From the NCBI GenBank assembly GCA_017442025.1, contig JAFSBD010000098.1, forward strand, positions 1-10,424: 10,424 nucleotides of DNA. The letters run 5' to 3'. How positions within the stretch are numbered: the first letter of the stretch is position 1; each line of letters starts with the position of its first letter. The notes beneath the pieces are model-generated. The model made no database searches and was not told the DNA's origin. It saw only the letters and a list, made by a program, of their open reading frames with translations. A program made the position numbers and the translations under genes. Shown here piece after piece: positions 1 to 6,289 of this stretch. This DNA comes from Clostridia bacterium. GTDB lineage: Bacteria; Bacillota; Clostridia; Oscillospirales; QAKW01.

Positions 1-657
1 GCCGACGGTGTTACCCTCAAGACCTTCTTTGCATTCCCCGACTTCACCTTCCTGACTGCCTTTGGCGGCCTGGGTGAGCTGACCGGCTCTTATGTTGCAA
101 CCATCGCAGTTGCCTACATTCCTGTTGCATTCGTTGTTTTCGCCGAGCATATTGCCGACCATAAGAACATCTCTTCCATCATCGAGAAGGATCTGCTGGA
201 AGAGCCCGGCCTCCATCGCACCCTGCTGGGCGACGGTATCGGCTCCATGGTCGGTGCTTTCTTCGGCGGCTGCCCCAACACCACCTACGGTGAATCGGTT
301 GCCTGCGTAGCCATCAGCGGCAACGCATCCACCTTCACCATCGGTACCACCGCAGTCCTGGCGGTTCTGATCTCCTTCCTTTCCCCCTTCGTTGCGTTCG
401 TCAACACCATCCCCTCCTGTGTCATGGGCGGTGTTTGCATCGCGCTTTATGGCTTCATCGCTGTTTCCGGTCTGAAGATGGTGCAGAAGGTGGATCTGGA
501 GCAGAATAAGAACCTCTTTGTTGTTTCCACCATTCTGATCACCGGCATCGGCGGTCTGACCCTGACCTTCGGCAAGGTTACTCTGACCTCCATCGCCTGC
601 GCTTTGATCCTGGGCATCATCGTAAACCTGATGCTGAGCAAGAAAAAGGACGAGTAA
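1..657 (+). CDS. uraA: Uracil permease (NCS2 family), C-terminal half, cut by the left window edge
   Basis: The reading frame is open from base 1 to a TAA at 655-657, giving 218 residues, about half of a usual ~430-residue nucleobase:cation symporter-2 protein. The family imports uracil with protons across the cytoplasmic membrane. The visible part has an AEHIAD segment and, exactly 49 residues after its Glu, the Glu of NTTYGE. This is the same spacing as the two substrate-binding glutamates E241 and E290 of E. coli UraA. Between them lies the family signature around GDGIGSMVGAFFGG. Several strongly hydrophobic membrane segments follow, and the protein ends in a lysine-rich cytoplasmic tail (SKKKDE). 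The match is closer to uracil than to xanthine/urate members, by memory of the motif context. No regulatory region is visible because the 5' half lies outside the window. It is followed by its own terminator, so it is the last gene of its transcript. Confidence 0.93.
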   Translation, partial: ADGVTLKTFFAFPDFTFLTAFGGLGELTGSYVATIAVAYIPVAFVVFAEHIADHKNISSIIEKDLLEEPGLHRTLLGDGIGSMVGAFFGGCPNTTYGESVACVAISGNASTFTIGTTAVLAVLISFLSPFVAFVNTIPSCVMGGVCIALYGFIAVSGLKMVQKVDLEQNKNLFVVSTILITGIGGLTLTFGKVTLTSIACALILGIIVNLMLSKKKDE

Positions 658-672
658 TTTTCTCATAACCCC

Positions 673-705
673 AAAAAGCAGCGTTCGAAAGAACGCTGCT
701 TTTTT
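673..705 (+). terminator. Intrinsic terminator after uracil permease
   Basis: A perfect 10-bp stem (677-686 with 691-700) closes on a GAAA tetraloop. It is flanked by an A-run on the left and followed by a run of Ts at 700-705, 16 bases after the permease stop codon. It is a textbook Rho-independent terminator. Confidence 0.92.
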
Positions 706-707
706 AT

Positions 708-735
708 TTGACAATTTTGCCCATTCTGTTATAAT
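708..735 (+). promoter_or_regulatory. Near-consensus sigma-A promoter for coaW
   Basis: A TTGACA -35 box (708-713) and a TATAAT -10 box (730-735) are separated by 16 bases. A TG lies one base before the -10, giving an extended -10. The -35 begins just after the preceding terminator's T-run, so coaW has its own strong promoter. Transcription should start near 742, leaving a short leader of about 25 bases. Confidence 0.8.
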
Positions 736-766
736 AAAGAAAAAAACGCAGAAAGTGTGATTCAAT

Positions 767-1579
767 ATGTCTATCATATTAGGAGTCGATGTGGGCGGGT
801 CTACCACCAAGATCGTAGCCTTCGACCAAAAACCTATCGGCATGCTGCAGGTGCGGGCGGCGGATCAGCTTACCTCCCTCTACGGTGCCATCGGCAATCT
901 GCTCCATCAGCATGACCTTTCTTTGGAGCAGGTGGAAAGAATCGTTCTGACCGGGGTAGGTGCCTCGCTGATCGATGAGGATATCTATGGCATTCCCACT
1001 TGCAAGGTCAATGAATTTGAAGCCATCGGCAAGGGCGGCCTGCTGCTTGCCAACGAGGAGGATGCGCTGGTTGTCAGCATGGGGACCGGCACCGCCTTTG
1101 TCTACGCCAAGGGCGATCAGATCGAGCATATCGGCGGAAGCGGCGTTGGCGGCGGAACCTTGATCGGCCTTTCCACCAAACTGCTGGGTGAGAGCGATTT
1201 TGAGGCCATTATCGCCCTTTCCAAGGAAGGGGATCTCTCCCATGTAGACCTCTCGGTGCAGGATATCAGTAACGCAGAAATCTCCACTCTGCCCAAAAAT
1301 GTTACCGCCTCCAACTTCGGGCGGATCAGAACCACCGCCACCAAAGGAGATCTGGCCTTAGGGCTGATCAACATGATCTTCCAGACTGCCGGCGTAATGG
1401 CGGCCTTTACCGCCAAAGCCAGAGGGTTCAAAAAGGTGATCGTTACCGGCTCGGTAACCGCCCTGCCCCAGGCCAAGGAGGTTTTCGACGGCGTTGGTGC
1501 CCTCCATGGCGTTCCCTTCACCATCCCGCCCCAAGCCACCTTTGCTACCGCCTTGGGCGCGGCCGCATTGCAACAATAA
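767..1579 (+). CDS. coaW: Type II pantothenate kinase
   Basis: The 270-residue product matches the length of Staphylococcus-type CoaW. It phosphorylates pantothenate with ATP, the first step of coenzyme A synthesis in the cytosol. It has the ASKHA (actin-like ATPase) fold: phosphate loop 1 at residues 8-15 (DVGGSTTK), an acidic VNEFEA segment near 81-86, SMGTGTA at 104-110, the Gly-rich GGSGVGGGT at 123-131, TASNFG at 180-185 and a second adenosine-side motif VTGSV near 226-230. The ATG at 767 has only a weak ribosome binding site (GAAAG around 751-755), but the protein starts directly with the expected first strand (IILGVDVGG). It is monocistronic: own promoter upstream, strong terminator 5 bases after the stop. 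Staphylococcal type II enzymes are known to resist CoA feedback; whether this one does is inference. Confidence 0.93.
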   Translation: MSIILGVDVGGSTTKIVAFDQKPIGMLQVRAADQLTSLYGAIGNLLHQHDLSLEQVERIVLTGVGASLIDEDIYGIPTCKVNEFEAIGKGGLLLANEEDALVVSMGTGTAFVYAKGDQIEHIGGSGVGGGTLIGLSTKLLGESDFEAIIALSKEGDLSHVDLSVQDISNAEISTLPKNVTASNFGRIRTTATKGDLALGLINMIFQTAGVMAAFTAKARGFKKVIVTGSVTALPQAKEVFDGVGALHGVPFTIPPQATFATALGAAALQQ

Positions 1580-1583
1580 GTTT

Positions 1584-1621
1584 AAAAAAATATCCCGCTT
1601 CTTTCGAAGCGGGATATTTTT
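1584..1621. terminator. Bidirectional terminator between coaW and the solute-binding protein gene
   Basis: An 11-bp GC-containing stem (1591-1601 with 1606-1616), extended by A-T pairs to 1586/1621, encloses a 4-base loop. A-runs lie on the left and T-runs on the right, so it can stop transcription from coaW (+) and from the convergent lipoprotein gene (-), whose stop codon is at 1630-1632. Confidence 0.9.
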
Positions 1622-1629
1622 AATTGTCA

Positions 1630-3345
1630 TCAGGTGCCGAACTTAACAACATCCTCGCAAGCCTTTGCGGCCAGATTCCGCAGCTGCTCAATGGCGGTTG
1701 CAGTATTCCAGTTATTGTTATACATGGACCAGAACAACTGATTGTAGTATTCCTTCTCGTCGCCGGTGAGTACTTCAAGCACTCTGTAGCCGATACCGAA
1801 ATAATTGTTCTTAGAAACGAACTCATAATATTCTTTACGCTGAGCGTAGTTGAACTGCAGATGGCCGGCCTTCTGGAAGTCGAAGATGGCTTCGGTGAAG
1901 CGGTTGGCCCAAAGTTCCATAAACTTAACAGCATAAGGAGCATTCTTCTGCACCTTCATCTTGCGGGGGAGCATCATGGTAGCACCGTAGCTCATGGTCA
2001 TATCCACGCCGGTAGAATCCATGGACTTGGGATAGGGAACCCAGTTGAACTTATTGCTCTTAGCAAAAGCATTATCAGAGAAGTCCTTGCAGAGATACAT
2101 GGTGTTCATCATGATAACGGTACCCTGGGTATACATCTCATTCCAGGGGTCGGTGGAGGTACGGCGGGAAACAAAGTCTACGCCCTTAACGGTGGAGGAA
2201 TAGAAAACCAAGGATTTTTCTACACGCTCATCGTTGAAGTTATTGACCAGCTTGGGCTCTTTAGAAGACCGATCGATTTCAAAGAGGGTGAGACCGGCAG
2301 TCTGAGGCCAGAATACGCAGGAATCATGCTCTGCCTGGCTCCAGGGGGCAAGAGTCTTGCCGGTGGGACCTTGAGCAGGAACACTGACCAAAAAGTCCTT
2401 CCATGCGTTCCAGTTCCACTTGCCTTCTTTCCAGGTTTTATGGGGATCCTTCAGGCCGAGCTGCTCGACCATAGACTCATTATACCAAATAACGTCGACC
2501 GCACCGATGGGAGCGATGCAACGATAGGTGCCGCCCCACTTGGTCTGCTCCAAGGTGCGCAGATCCACGCCGGGGGAGTTACCGATCAGGTTGGTATTCA
2601 CATAGGGATCCAAGGGCTGAGAAAGGTTCATCCACTGGGGGAACCAGGAGCGGTGAGTAGGAACCAGGTCGACCTGTTTGCCGGAGCTCTGGTAGGTCAG
2701 GTTCTGGGAAACCGATTTGCTCAATTCGGTTTTAATGTACTTGACCTTCAGGCCATATTCGCTGCGCAGAGATTCCCACCAATCCCACTCGCTGACGGTT
2801 TTGCCGCTTGCATCCTTATAGTTAAAGAAGGGAACATCGATGGCGGTGATCATAATGAAGGTCTTCCCCTTCAGATCGGCCAGCTTAACGTTATTCTTAA
2901 CAAAGCCGGTGGTATCCAGATCAAAGCTGACACCAATGCCCTTGTTGAGCGCCTTGGACTCAGCGATCAGGGGGTTGGCATCCGCATCATATTTCTTGGA
3001 GCCTTCATACTCATCAACGATCTGTTGTTGCTTCTTATCGTCAACATTATCGCCGGTGGGGTCTTTCTTGTTGTCTTCCTTGTCTTCTTTGCCGGGATTA
3101 TTATTTTCTTCTTTCCCGGTGGTCTTATCGTCCTCTTTACCGTTATCGGTATTTTCAGAGGGGTCTTCGCCTTCGTCGTCAACATTGACATCGCCGTTTT
3201 CGCCATTATCATCGTCGCCGTTGATACTGGTAGAACCGTCGAGGAAACTATCGATTTCTTCGTTGGTCGACTTACAGGCGGTAGCCATGCTGACGAGCAT
3301 CAGCATTGCCATAAGTACTGCGAGAATTTTAATAAACTTTTTCAT
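1630..3345 (-). CDS. Extracellular solute-binding lipoprotein (ABC transporter family 1 type), orphan
   Basis: The 571-residue product begins with a signal sequence: KK at 2-3, a hydrophobic core over residues 4-20, then a Cys at 24 in the context MATAC. This is a slightly degenerate lipobox (Ala instead of Leu at -3), so it should be a membrane-anchored lipoprotein outside the cell. Residues 25 to about 118 are a low-complexity linker of Asp, Glu, Asn, Gly and Lys. A solute-binding fold follows from about 155 to 560, rich in Trp and Tyr (for example EWDWW at 186-190), typical of sugar or oligosaccharide binding proteins; the ligand cannot be read from sequence. The ATG at 3343-3345 has a strong AAAGGAG site 9 bases upstream. 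No permease or ATPase gene is adjacent on either side, so it must partner with a transporter encoded elsewhere or act as a sensor. Peptide or other ligands remain possible. Confidence 0.9.
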   Translation of the reverse strand: MKKFIKILAVLMAMLMLVSMATACKSTNEEIDSFLDGSTSINGDDDNGENGDVNVDDEGEDPSENTDNGKEDDKTTGKEENNNPGKEDKEDNKKDPTGDNVDDKKQQQIVDEYEGSKKYDADANPLIAESKALNKGIGVSFDLDTTGFVKNNVKLADLKGKTFIMITAIDVPFFNYKDASGKTVSEWDWWESLRSEYGLKVKYIKTELSKSVSQNLTYQSSGKQVDLVPTHRSWFPQWMNLSQPLDPYVNTNLIGNSPGVDLRTLEQTKWGGTYRCIAPIGAVDVIWYNESMVEQLGLKDPHKTWKEGKWNWNAWKDFLVSVPAQGPTGKTLAPWSQAEHDSCVFWPQTAGLTLFEIDRSSKEPKLVNNFNDERVEKSLVFYSSTVKGVDFVSRRTSTDPWNEMYTQGTVIMMNTMYLCKDFSDNAFAKSNKFNWVPYPKSMDSTGVDMTMSYGATMMLPRKMKVQKNAPYAVKFMELWANRFTEAIFDFQKAGHLQFNYAQRKEYYEFVSKNNYFGIGYRVLEVLTGDEKEYYNQLFWSMYNNNWNTATAIEQLRNLAAKACEDVVKFGT

Positions 3346-3371
3346 TTCTCACATCTCCTTTCTTCGTCTTT

Positions 3372-3401
3372 ATTTTATTATATAATATGTGATTTTGTCA
3401 A
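3372..3401 (-). promoter_or_regulatory. Probable promoter of the solute-binding protein gene
   Basis: On the minus strand a perfect TTGACA (3396-3401) is followed by TAAAAT (3372-3377) at 18-base spacing. A perfect TATAAT also occurs at 3377-3382 but only 13 bases away. The surrounding 3361-3480 is very AT-rich. The -35 is convincing; which -10 is used is uncertain. This intergenic stretch (3346-3510) otherwise shows only a weak 6-bp hairpin at 3482-3498. Confidence 0.55.
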
Positions 3402-3510
3402 CTATTTGTTAAGTTTATTTTATTTTTTCATTAATTTTGGCCGATTTTTATAAATTTTTGAACGAAAAATATATATCTTCCTTGCTCTGTTCGAGCGAAT
3501 TTTTCTATAT

Positions 3511-4788
3511 TCAGTTGATACGCAGGCCCTTGGGATAGTGATTTTTCCCCACGCCGTCCGAAGCTTTGATCCAGCCCAAGGGGATGCCCTTTACCGTAAC
3601 GACCCCATAACCTTTTTCTCCGCAAGGGATGGTCTGCCCCCGCAGATAGGCAAAAGCCTCCTCCAAGGAGAGTTCCCGATGGAAATAAAAGGCTTCCTTC
3701 GGCAGGGCCATCGCCAGATGGTGCATGGGCTTCCATTGCCGGCCTTTAAGCTCCAGGCATTGCAGGCCCGCCCGCAGGATGCGCACCCCCGCGGGGCAGG
3801 GCAGATCGGGATCGGCCAGATAATAATAACTGCCGCGGCAAAGCCAATTTCCCTCCAAGGGCATTTTCACCATCTCTTTTAAGGCCGCGGCCGCTTCGGG
3901 CTGCTTTTCACCCTTAAAGAACGGAGCCGATTTTGCGGGCGCATCCCCCGCCCGCTCCAGGGCGCAGACAAAATGCCCCTCGCCCCCATCGGCAGGAAAG
4001 ATGCGTCTTGCCATCTCCAGCCCCAAAAAGCCGGCACGCCCGTCCTGCAATCCGGTTTCCACCGGATGGAAATCGGGATGGCGATCCAAAAACCAAAGGA
4101 TGGTTTTTTCGTTTTCTTCTAAATTAAAGGTGCAGGTGGAATAGACCAGCCTGCCGCCGGGACGCAGGGTTTTTGCGGCATTTTCCAAAACCTCGCGGCT
4201 GCGGGCGGTGCAATGGGCCACCAGCTCCTCGCTCCATTCCTCCAAGATGCGGGGATATTTGCGAAACATCCCTTCCCCCGAGCAGGGGCTATCCACCAAA
4301 ACCTTATCGAAATATTCGGGCAGAGCCTTTGCGATCGCCGCCGAATCACTATTGGTAATGACCGCGCGGGAAATCCCCATCCGCTCCATGTTTTCCTGCA
4401 GGATCTTTGCCCGCCCTGCCTGGATCTCATTGGCTAAGATCAGCCCATCCTTCAGGCGGGCGGCAATGGCGGTGGCTTTAGAGCCGGGGGCGGCGCAGAG
4501 ATCCAGCACCCGCTCATCTCCCTCGATCCGCAGAGCCGCAACCGCGCTCATGGCGCTGGGCTCCTGGAAATAATACATTCCCGCCTGATGGTAGGGATGG
4601 TTTCCATCGATCTGACCTTCTTTGAGATAGAATCCGTCCTCAAAAAAAGGAGCAGGCTCCACCCCAAAGGGCGCGCTCTCCAAAAAGGCTTCCCTGCCGA
4701 TCTTTTTAGGGTTCAGCCGCACCCCTTCAAAGGGTTCGCTCCCTAAATAGGGGGTCAGATCCACCAGTTCTTTTAAGTAATCGATCAT
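3511..4788 (-). CDS. rsmF: RsmF-like rRNA cytosine-C5 methyltransferase (NOL1/NOP2/Sun family)
   Basis: The 425-residue S-adenosylmethionine-dependent enzyme methylates C5 of cytosine in rRNA; the exact target base in this organism is inferred. Family motifs are present: motif I DLCAAPGSK (96-104; the usual form is APGGK), motif IV VDSPCSGEGMFRK (165-177; usual DAPC) with the release Cys169, and motif VI YSTCTFN (216-222) with the catalytic Cys219. A C-terminal RNA-binding region ends in LGW and KNHYPKGLR, typical of Firmicutes RsmF-type proteins. I place the start at 4786-4788, not at the upstream in-frame ATG at 4861-4863. The 4788 ATG has a GAGGAG site 5-6 bases upstream and forms an ATGA overlap with the stop of mrnC, implying translational coupling. 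The extra 25 residues of the longer form are low-complexity and overlap mrnC. It is the last gene of a three-gene operon; no clear terminator is visible after it. Confidence 0.92.
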   Translation of the reverse strand: MIDYLKELVDLTPYLGSEPFEGVRLNPKKIGREAFLESAPFGVEPAPFFEDGFYLKEGQIDGNHPYHQAGMYYFQEPSAMSAVAALRIEGDERVLDLCAAPGSKATAIAARLKDGLILANEIQAGRAKILQENMERMGISRAVITNSDSAAIAKALPEYFDKVLVDSPCSGEGMFRKYPRILEEWSEELVAHCTARSREVLENAAKTLRPGGRLVYSTCTFNLEENEKTILWFLDRHPDFHPVETGLQDGRAGFLGLEMARRIFPADGGEGHFVCALERAGDAPAKSAPFFKGEKQPEAAAALKEMVKMPLEGNWLCRGSYYYLADPDLPCPAGVRILRAGLQCLELKGRQWKPMHHLAMALPKEAFYFHRELSLEEAFAYLRGQTIPCGEKGYGVVTVKGIPLGWIKASDGVGKNHYPKGLRIN

Positions 4789-5171
4789 ACCTTCTCCTCG
4801 ATGATCCGGGCAAAGAGCTGCTGCAGCCGCTCCTGCTCTCCGGCAAGATATAAGTAGCCCCAAAGAGCCTCAAAGCCGGTGGCGGCATGATAGGTGCCGT
4901 AGTCGGCATTGCGGGGCTTGGAGTGGGTCTTGGCGTTGCGCCCGCGGCGCACCACCTCCTGTTCCGCCTCGGTCAGCTCAGGAAGCAAAAGGTTTAAAAA
5001 CCGCTCCTGGGCGGCGCAGGAAACAAAGTCCTTGGATTTTTCGTGCAGTTTATGATTCTGGCAGTTGCCCTGCTCCAGGACATAGGCGCGAACAAACAGT
5101 TCATACACCCCATCCCCCAGATAAGCGAGCGCCAGCGGGCTATATTGACGCGCGATCTCTTCTTTAGTCAT
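4785..5171 (-). CDS. mrnC: Mini-ribonuclease III
   Basis: The 128-residue product is a dimeric RNase III catalytic domain without a double-stranded RNA-binding domain. In Bacillus it matures the ends of 23S rRNA. The signature LAYLGDGVYE (residues 15-24) carries the metal-binding Asp20 and Glu24. RRGRNAK (75-81) and ATGFEALWGYLYL (97-109, Glu101) are the other conserved blocks. The start at 5169-5171 is chosen because the family begins with this segment. The upstream in-frame start near 5225 would add 18 poorly conserved residues lying inside the preceding gene. The ATG overlaps the preceding stop by 8 bases (ATGACTAA), and its own stop overlaps the next start as ATGA. Neighbours are a phosphodiesterase and an rRNA methyltransferase, consistent with an rRNA maturation operon. 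Its ribosome binding site is unusually far away; see the separate entry. Confidence 0.94.
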   Translation of the reverse strand: MTKEEIARQYSPLALAYLGDGVYELFVRAYVLEQGNCQNHKLHEKSKDFVSCAAQERFLNLLLPELTEAEQEVVRRGRNAKTHSKPRNADYGTYHAATGFEALWGYLYLAGEQERLQQLFARIIEEKV

Positions 5172-5631
5172 GGTATTGAAGCAATACTCCTTTCGCCTTC
5201 TCATTTTCAATTTCCAAAATAGCATACTCCCGATCAGGGTTGCGCAAGGAACCGGGGTTGATCATCAAAACGCCCTCCCGTTGCTCGATATAGGGGATAT
5301 GGGTATGCCCAAAAAGCAAGACCTGCGCCCCCGCTTCCTTGGCGGCATAAAAGGCTTTGAGGTATCCCCCCTTTACCCCGTAGCGATGGCCGTGCATCAT
5401 TAAAATCTTTACCCCGCCCAGCTCCAGCAGTTGTTGCTCAGGGCCCTGCTCACCATAGTCGCAGTTGCCCAAAACATGGTAGACCGGATGGCCGTTGGTC
5501 CGCTCCCGCATCCAGCGGGCATCGGTGATATAATCGCCTAAATGTATAATTCCGTCGTTTGGATACCGATCGTATAATTCCTTCATGGGGGTTCGCACCC
5601 CATGGGTATCTGAAAAAATCAAAAGCCGCAT
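5164..5631 (-). CDS. YfcE/YsnB-type metallophosphoesterase
   Basis: The 155-residue product belongs to the small calcineurin-like phosphoesterases (YfcE, MJ0936, YsnB). These are cytosolic di-metal phosphodiesterases active on model substrates such as bis-p-nitrophenyl phosphate; the physiological substrate is unknown. All five metal-ligand blocks are present: DTH (Asp8, His10), LGD (Asp33), LGNCD (Asn56), MHGH (His80) and GHTH (His109, His111). NPGSLRNP (125-132) is the usual last block. The ATG at 5629-5631 has AAAGGAG with a 5-base spacing. It is the first gene of the operon with mrnC and rsmF, and its TAA overlaps the mrnC start by 8 bases. In many Firmicutes this family follows an RdgB/Ham1 pyrophosphatase gene; that gene is not here. 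Confidence 0.92.
   Translation of the reverse strand: MRLLIFSDTHGVRTPMKELYDRYPNDGIIHLGDYITDARWMRERTNGHPVYHVLGNCDYGEQGPEQQLLELGGVKILMMHGHRYGVKGGYLKAFYAAKEAGAQVLLFGHTHIPYIEQREGVLMINPGSLRNPDREYAILEIENEKAKGVLLQYHD
5172..5193 (-). promoter_or_regulatory. mrnC ribosome binding site separated from the start by a small hairpin
   Basis: On the minus strand AAAGGAG (5187-5193) lies 15 bases before the mrnC ATG, longer than the usual 5-9. The gap is almost exactly a perfect 6-bp inverted repeat with a 3-base loop (5173-5178 with 5182-5187). Folding would bring the two sites together, while pairing one G of the ribosome binding site. The element lies within the coding end of the phosphodiesterase gene. 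That folding affects translation is inference. Confidence 0.45.
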
Positions 5632-5660
5632 CGTTACTCCTTTGGTTCTCTTTTGGAACT

Positions 5661-5689
5661 ATTGTAGCATAAAATAGAGGGAAAAGAAA
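5661..5689 (-). promoter_or_regulatory. Possible extended -10 promoter of the phosphodiesterase-mrnC-rsmF operon
   Basis: On the minus strand TACAAT (5661-5666) is preceded by TG one base away, an extended -10. The -35 at 17-base spacing (TTTCTT, 5684-5689) is poor. It lies 30 bases before the start codon, in the 94-base divergent gap with the + strand cassette. For the + strand only a lone TAAAAT (5670-5675) without a good -35 is visible. Confidence 0.42.
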
Positions 5690-5725
5690 TAAAAACCTTT
5701 AAAAAACCTTGAAAAGGAGATTTTT

Positions 5726-5998
5726 ATGAGTCAGAACGATTTTTTGGATCAAATCAAGAGCATGGATAAAAAAGACCGCCGCGCCCTTTTGGAAAAACTG
5801 ACCTCTGCCCTCACCCCCGAGCAACAAAAGCAGGTGAAAAGCATCATGCAGGATAAGGAACAGATGGAAAAGATTCAGAATAACCTGCGGGAGGATGATT
5901 TCCATACCCTGATCGACGGCCTTTCCGGCAAGGAGGATGCGCGGGATTTTCTGAACAGCCCCCAGGTCCAAAGCCGTCTGCGGGAGCTTCTTCGGTAG
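5726..5998 (+). CDS. Small charged helical protein, function unknown
   Basis: The 90-residue protein has no signal peptide, membrane segment or catalytic motif. It is rich in Lys, Gln, Glu, Asp and Leu, with few glycines, and reads as three or four helices (about 4-29, 31-54, 56-66 and 71-90). The start ATG has an AAAAGGAG site 6 bases upstream, and codon use matches the neighbouring genes. It resembles, from memory, short Clostridia proteins of the pattern 'LTPEQ...Q...NSPQVQ..L', which I cannot name. The stop TAG (5996-5998) overlaps the next reading frame. It opens a cassette of three small genes running away from the phosphodiesterase operon and ending at one terminator, so joint expression is likely. 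Confidence 0.82.
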   Translation: MSQNDFLDQIKSMDKKDRRALLEKLTSALTPEQQKQVKSIMQDKEQMEKIQNNLREDDFHTLIDGLSGKEDARDFLNSPQVQSRLRELLR

Positions 5999-6288
5999 AC
6001 CTTGGCGGGCTGCTTTCCAATTTAGGGGGCGGCGAGGGACTGAGCGGCCTGCTCTCTTCTTTTGGGGGCGGCAAGCAGGAGAATCCCTTAGGGAATATTG
6101 ATCCTGCCATGTTGCTGCGGGTGGGAAATGCCTTTTCCCGCCTGAGTAGCAAGCCCGACGACCGTTGCACCCTTCTCACCGCCCTCAAGCCCTACCTGCG
6201 GCAAGGCCGCCAAGAGCGGGTAGACGAAGCCATTCGCATCCTGCAGATGCTCCGCCTTGCCGAACTCTTTCGAAAGGAGGTAGATTAA
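5995..6288 (+). CDS. Gly-rich small protein frame without a standard start codon (97 residues from 5995; 59 from ATG 6109)
   Basis: A reading frame in register 1 ends at TAA 6286-6288 and looks coding from about 5998: codon choices match the neighbours, the stop sits just before the next gene, and that gene's ribosome binding site is embedded in its last codons. Counted from 5995, it has two Gly-rich segments (residues 4-26), NIDPAMLL (34-41), then a helical part with TALKPYLRQ (62-70) and a VDEAIRILQML run (76-86). ATG, GTG and TTG are all absent between the upstream in-frame stop (TGA 5896-5898) and ATG 6109. A GGGAG motif (5982-5986) stands 8 bases before a GTA codon (5995-5997), which forms a 4-base GTAG overlap with the preceding stop. 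Options are a GTA start, a start lost by mutation, a frameshift joining it to the previous gene, or a short product from 6109, which has no good ribosome binding site. Function unknown. Confidence 0.6.
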   Translation, partial: VDLGGLLSNLGGGEGLSGLLSSFGGGKQENPLGNIDPAMLLRVGNAFSRLSSKPDDRCTLLTALKPYLRQGRQERVDEAIRILQMLRLAELFRKEVD

Positions 6289-6289
6289 G

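Noticed and set aside
1624..3453. 609-codon open frame on the plus strand opposite the solute-binding protein gene
   Set aside because: It is in exact codon register with the lipoprotein gene, so its stops could arise only at sense TTA, CTA or TCA codons, which that gene does not use. The sense protein has a signal peptide, a strong ribosome binding site and a family fold; the antisense product is a hydrophobic artefact.
3482..3498. Possible terminator after rsmF
   Set aside because: Only a 6-bp stem including a wobble pair, and on the minus strand the T-run is about 11 bases away; too weak to call.
4789..4863. Longer N-terminus for the rsmF-like gene from the ATG at 4861-4863
   Set aside because: The added 25 residues are low-complexity and overlap mrnC; the ATG at 4786-4788 has an AGGAG site and the coupled ATGA overlap.
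5899..5998. Programmed -1 frameshift fusing the 90-residue protein to the Gly-rich frame
   Set aside because: Not excluded but not preferred: no X-XXY-YYZ heptamer precedes the stop, and codon use in the first frame remains typical up to its TAG.
5844..6188. 114-codon minus-strand frame opposite the small-gene cassette
   Set aside because: No ribosome binding site, unusual composition rich in Arg, Ser and Pro, and it lies opposite two frames with better coding signs.
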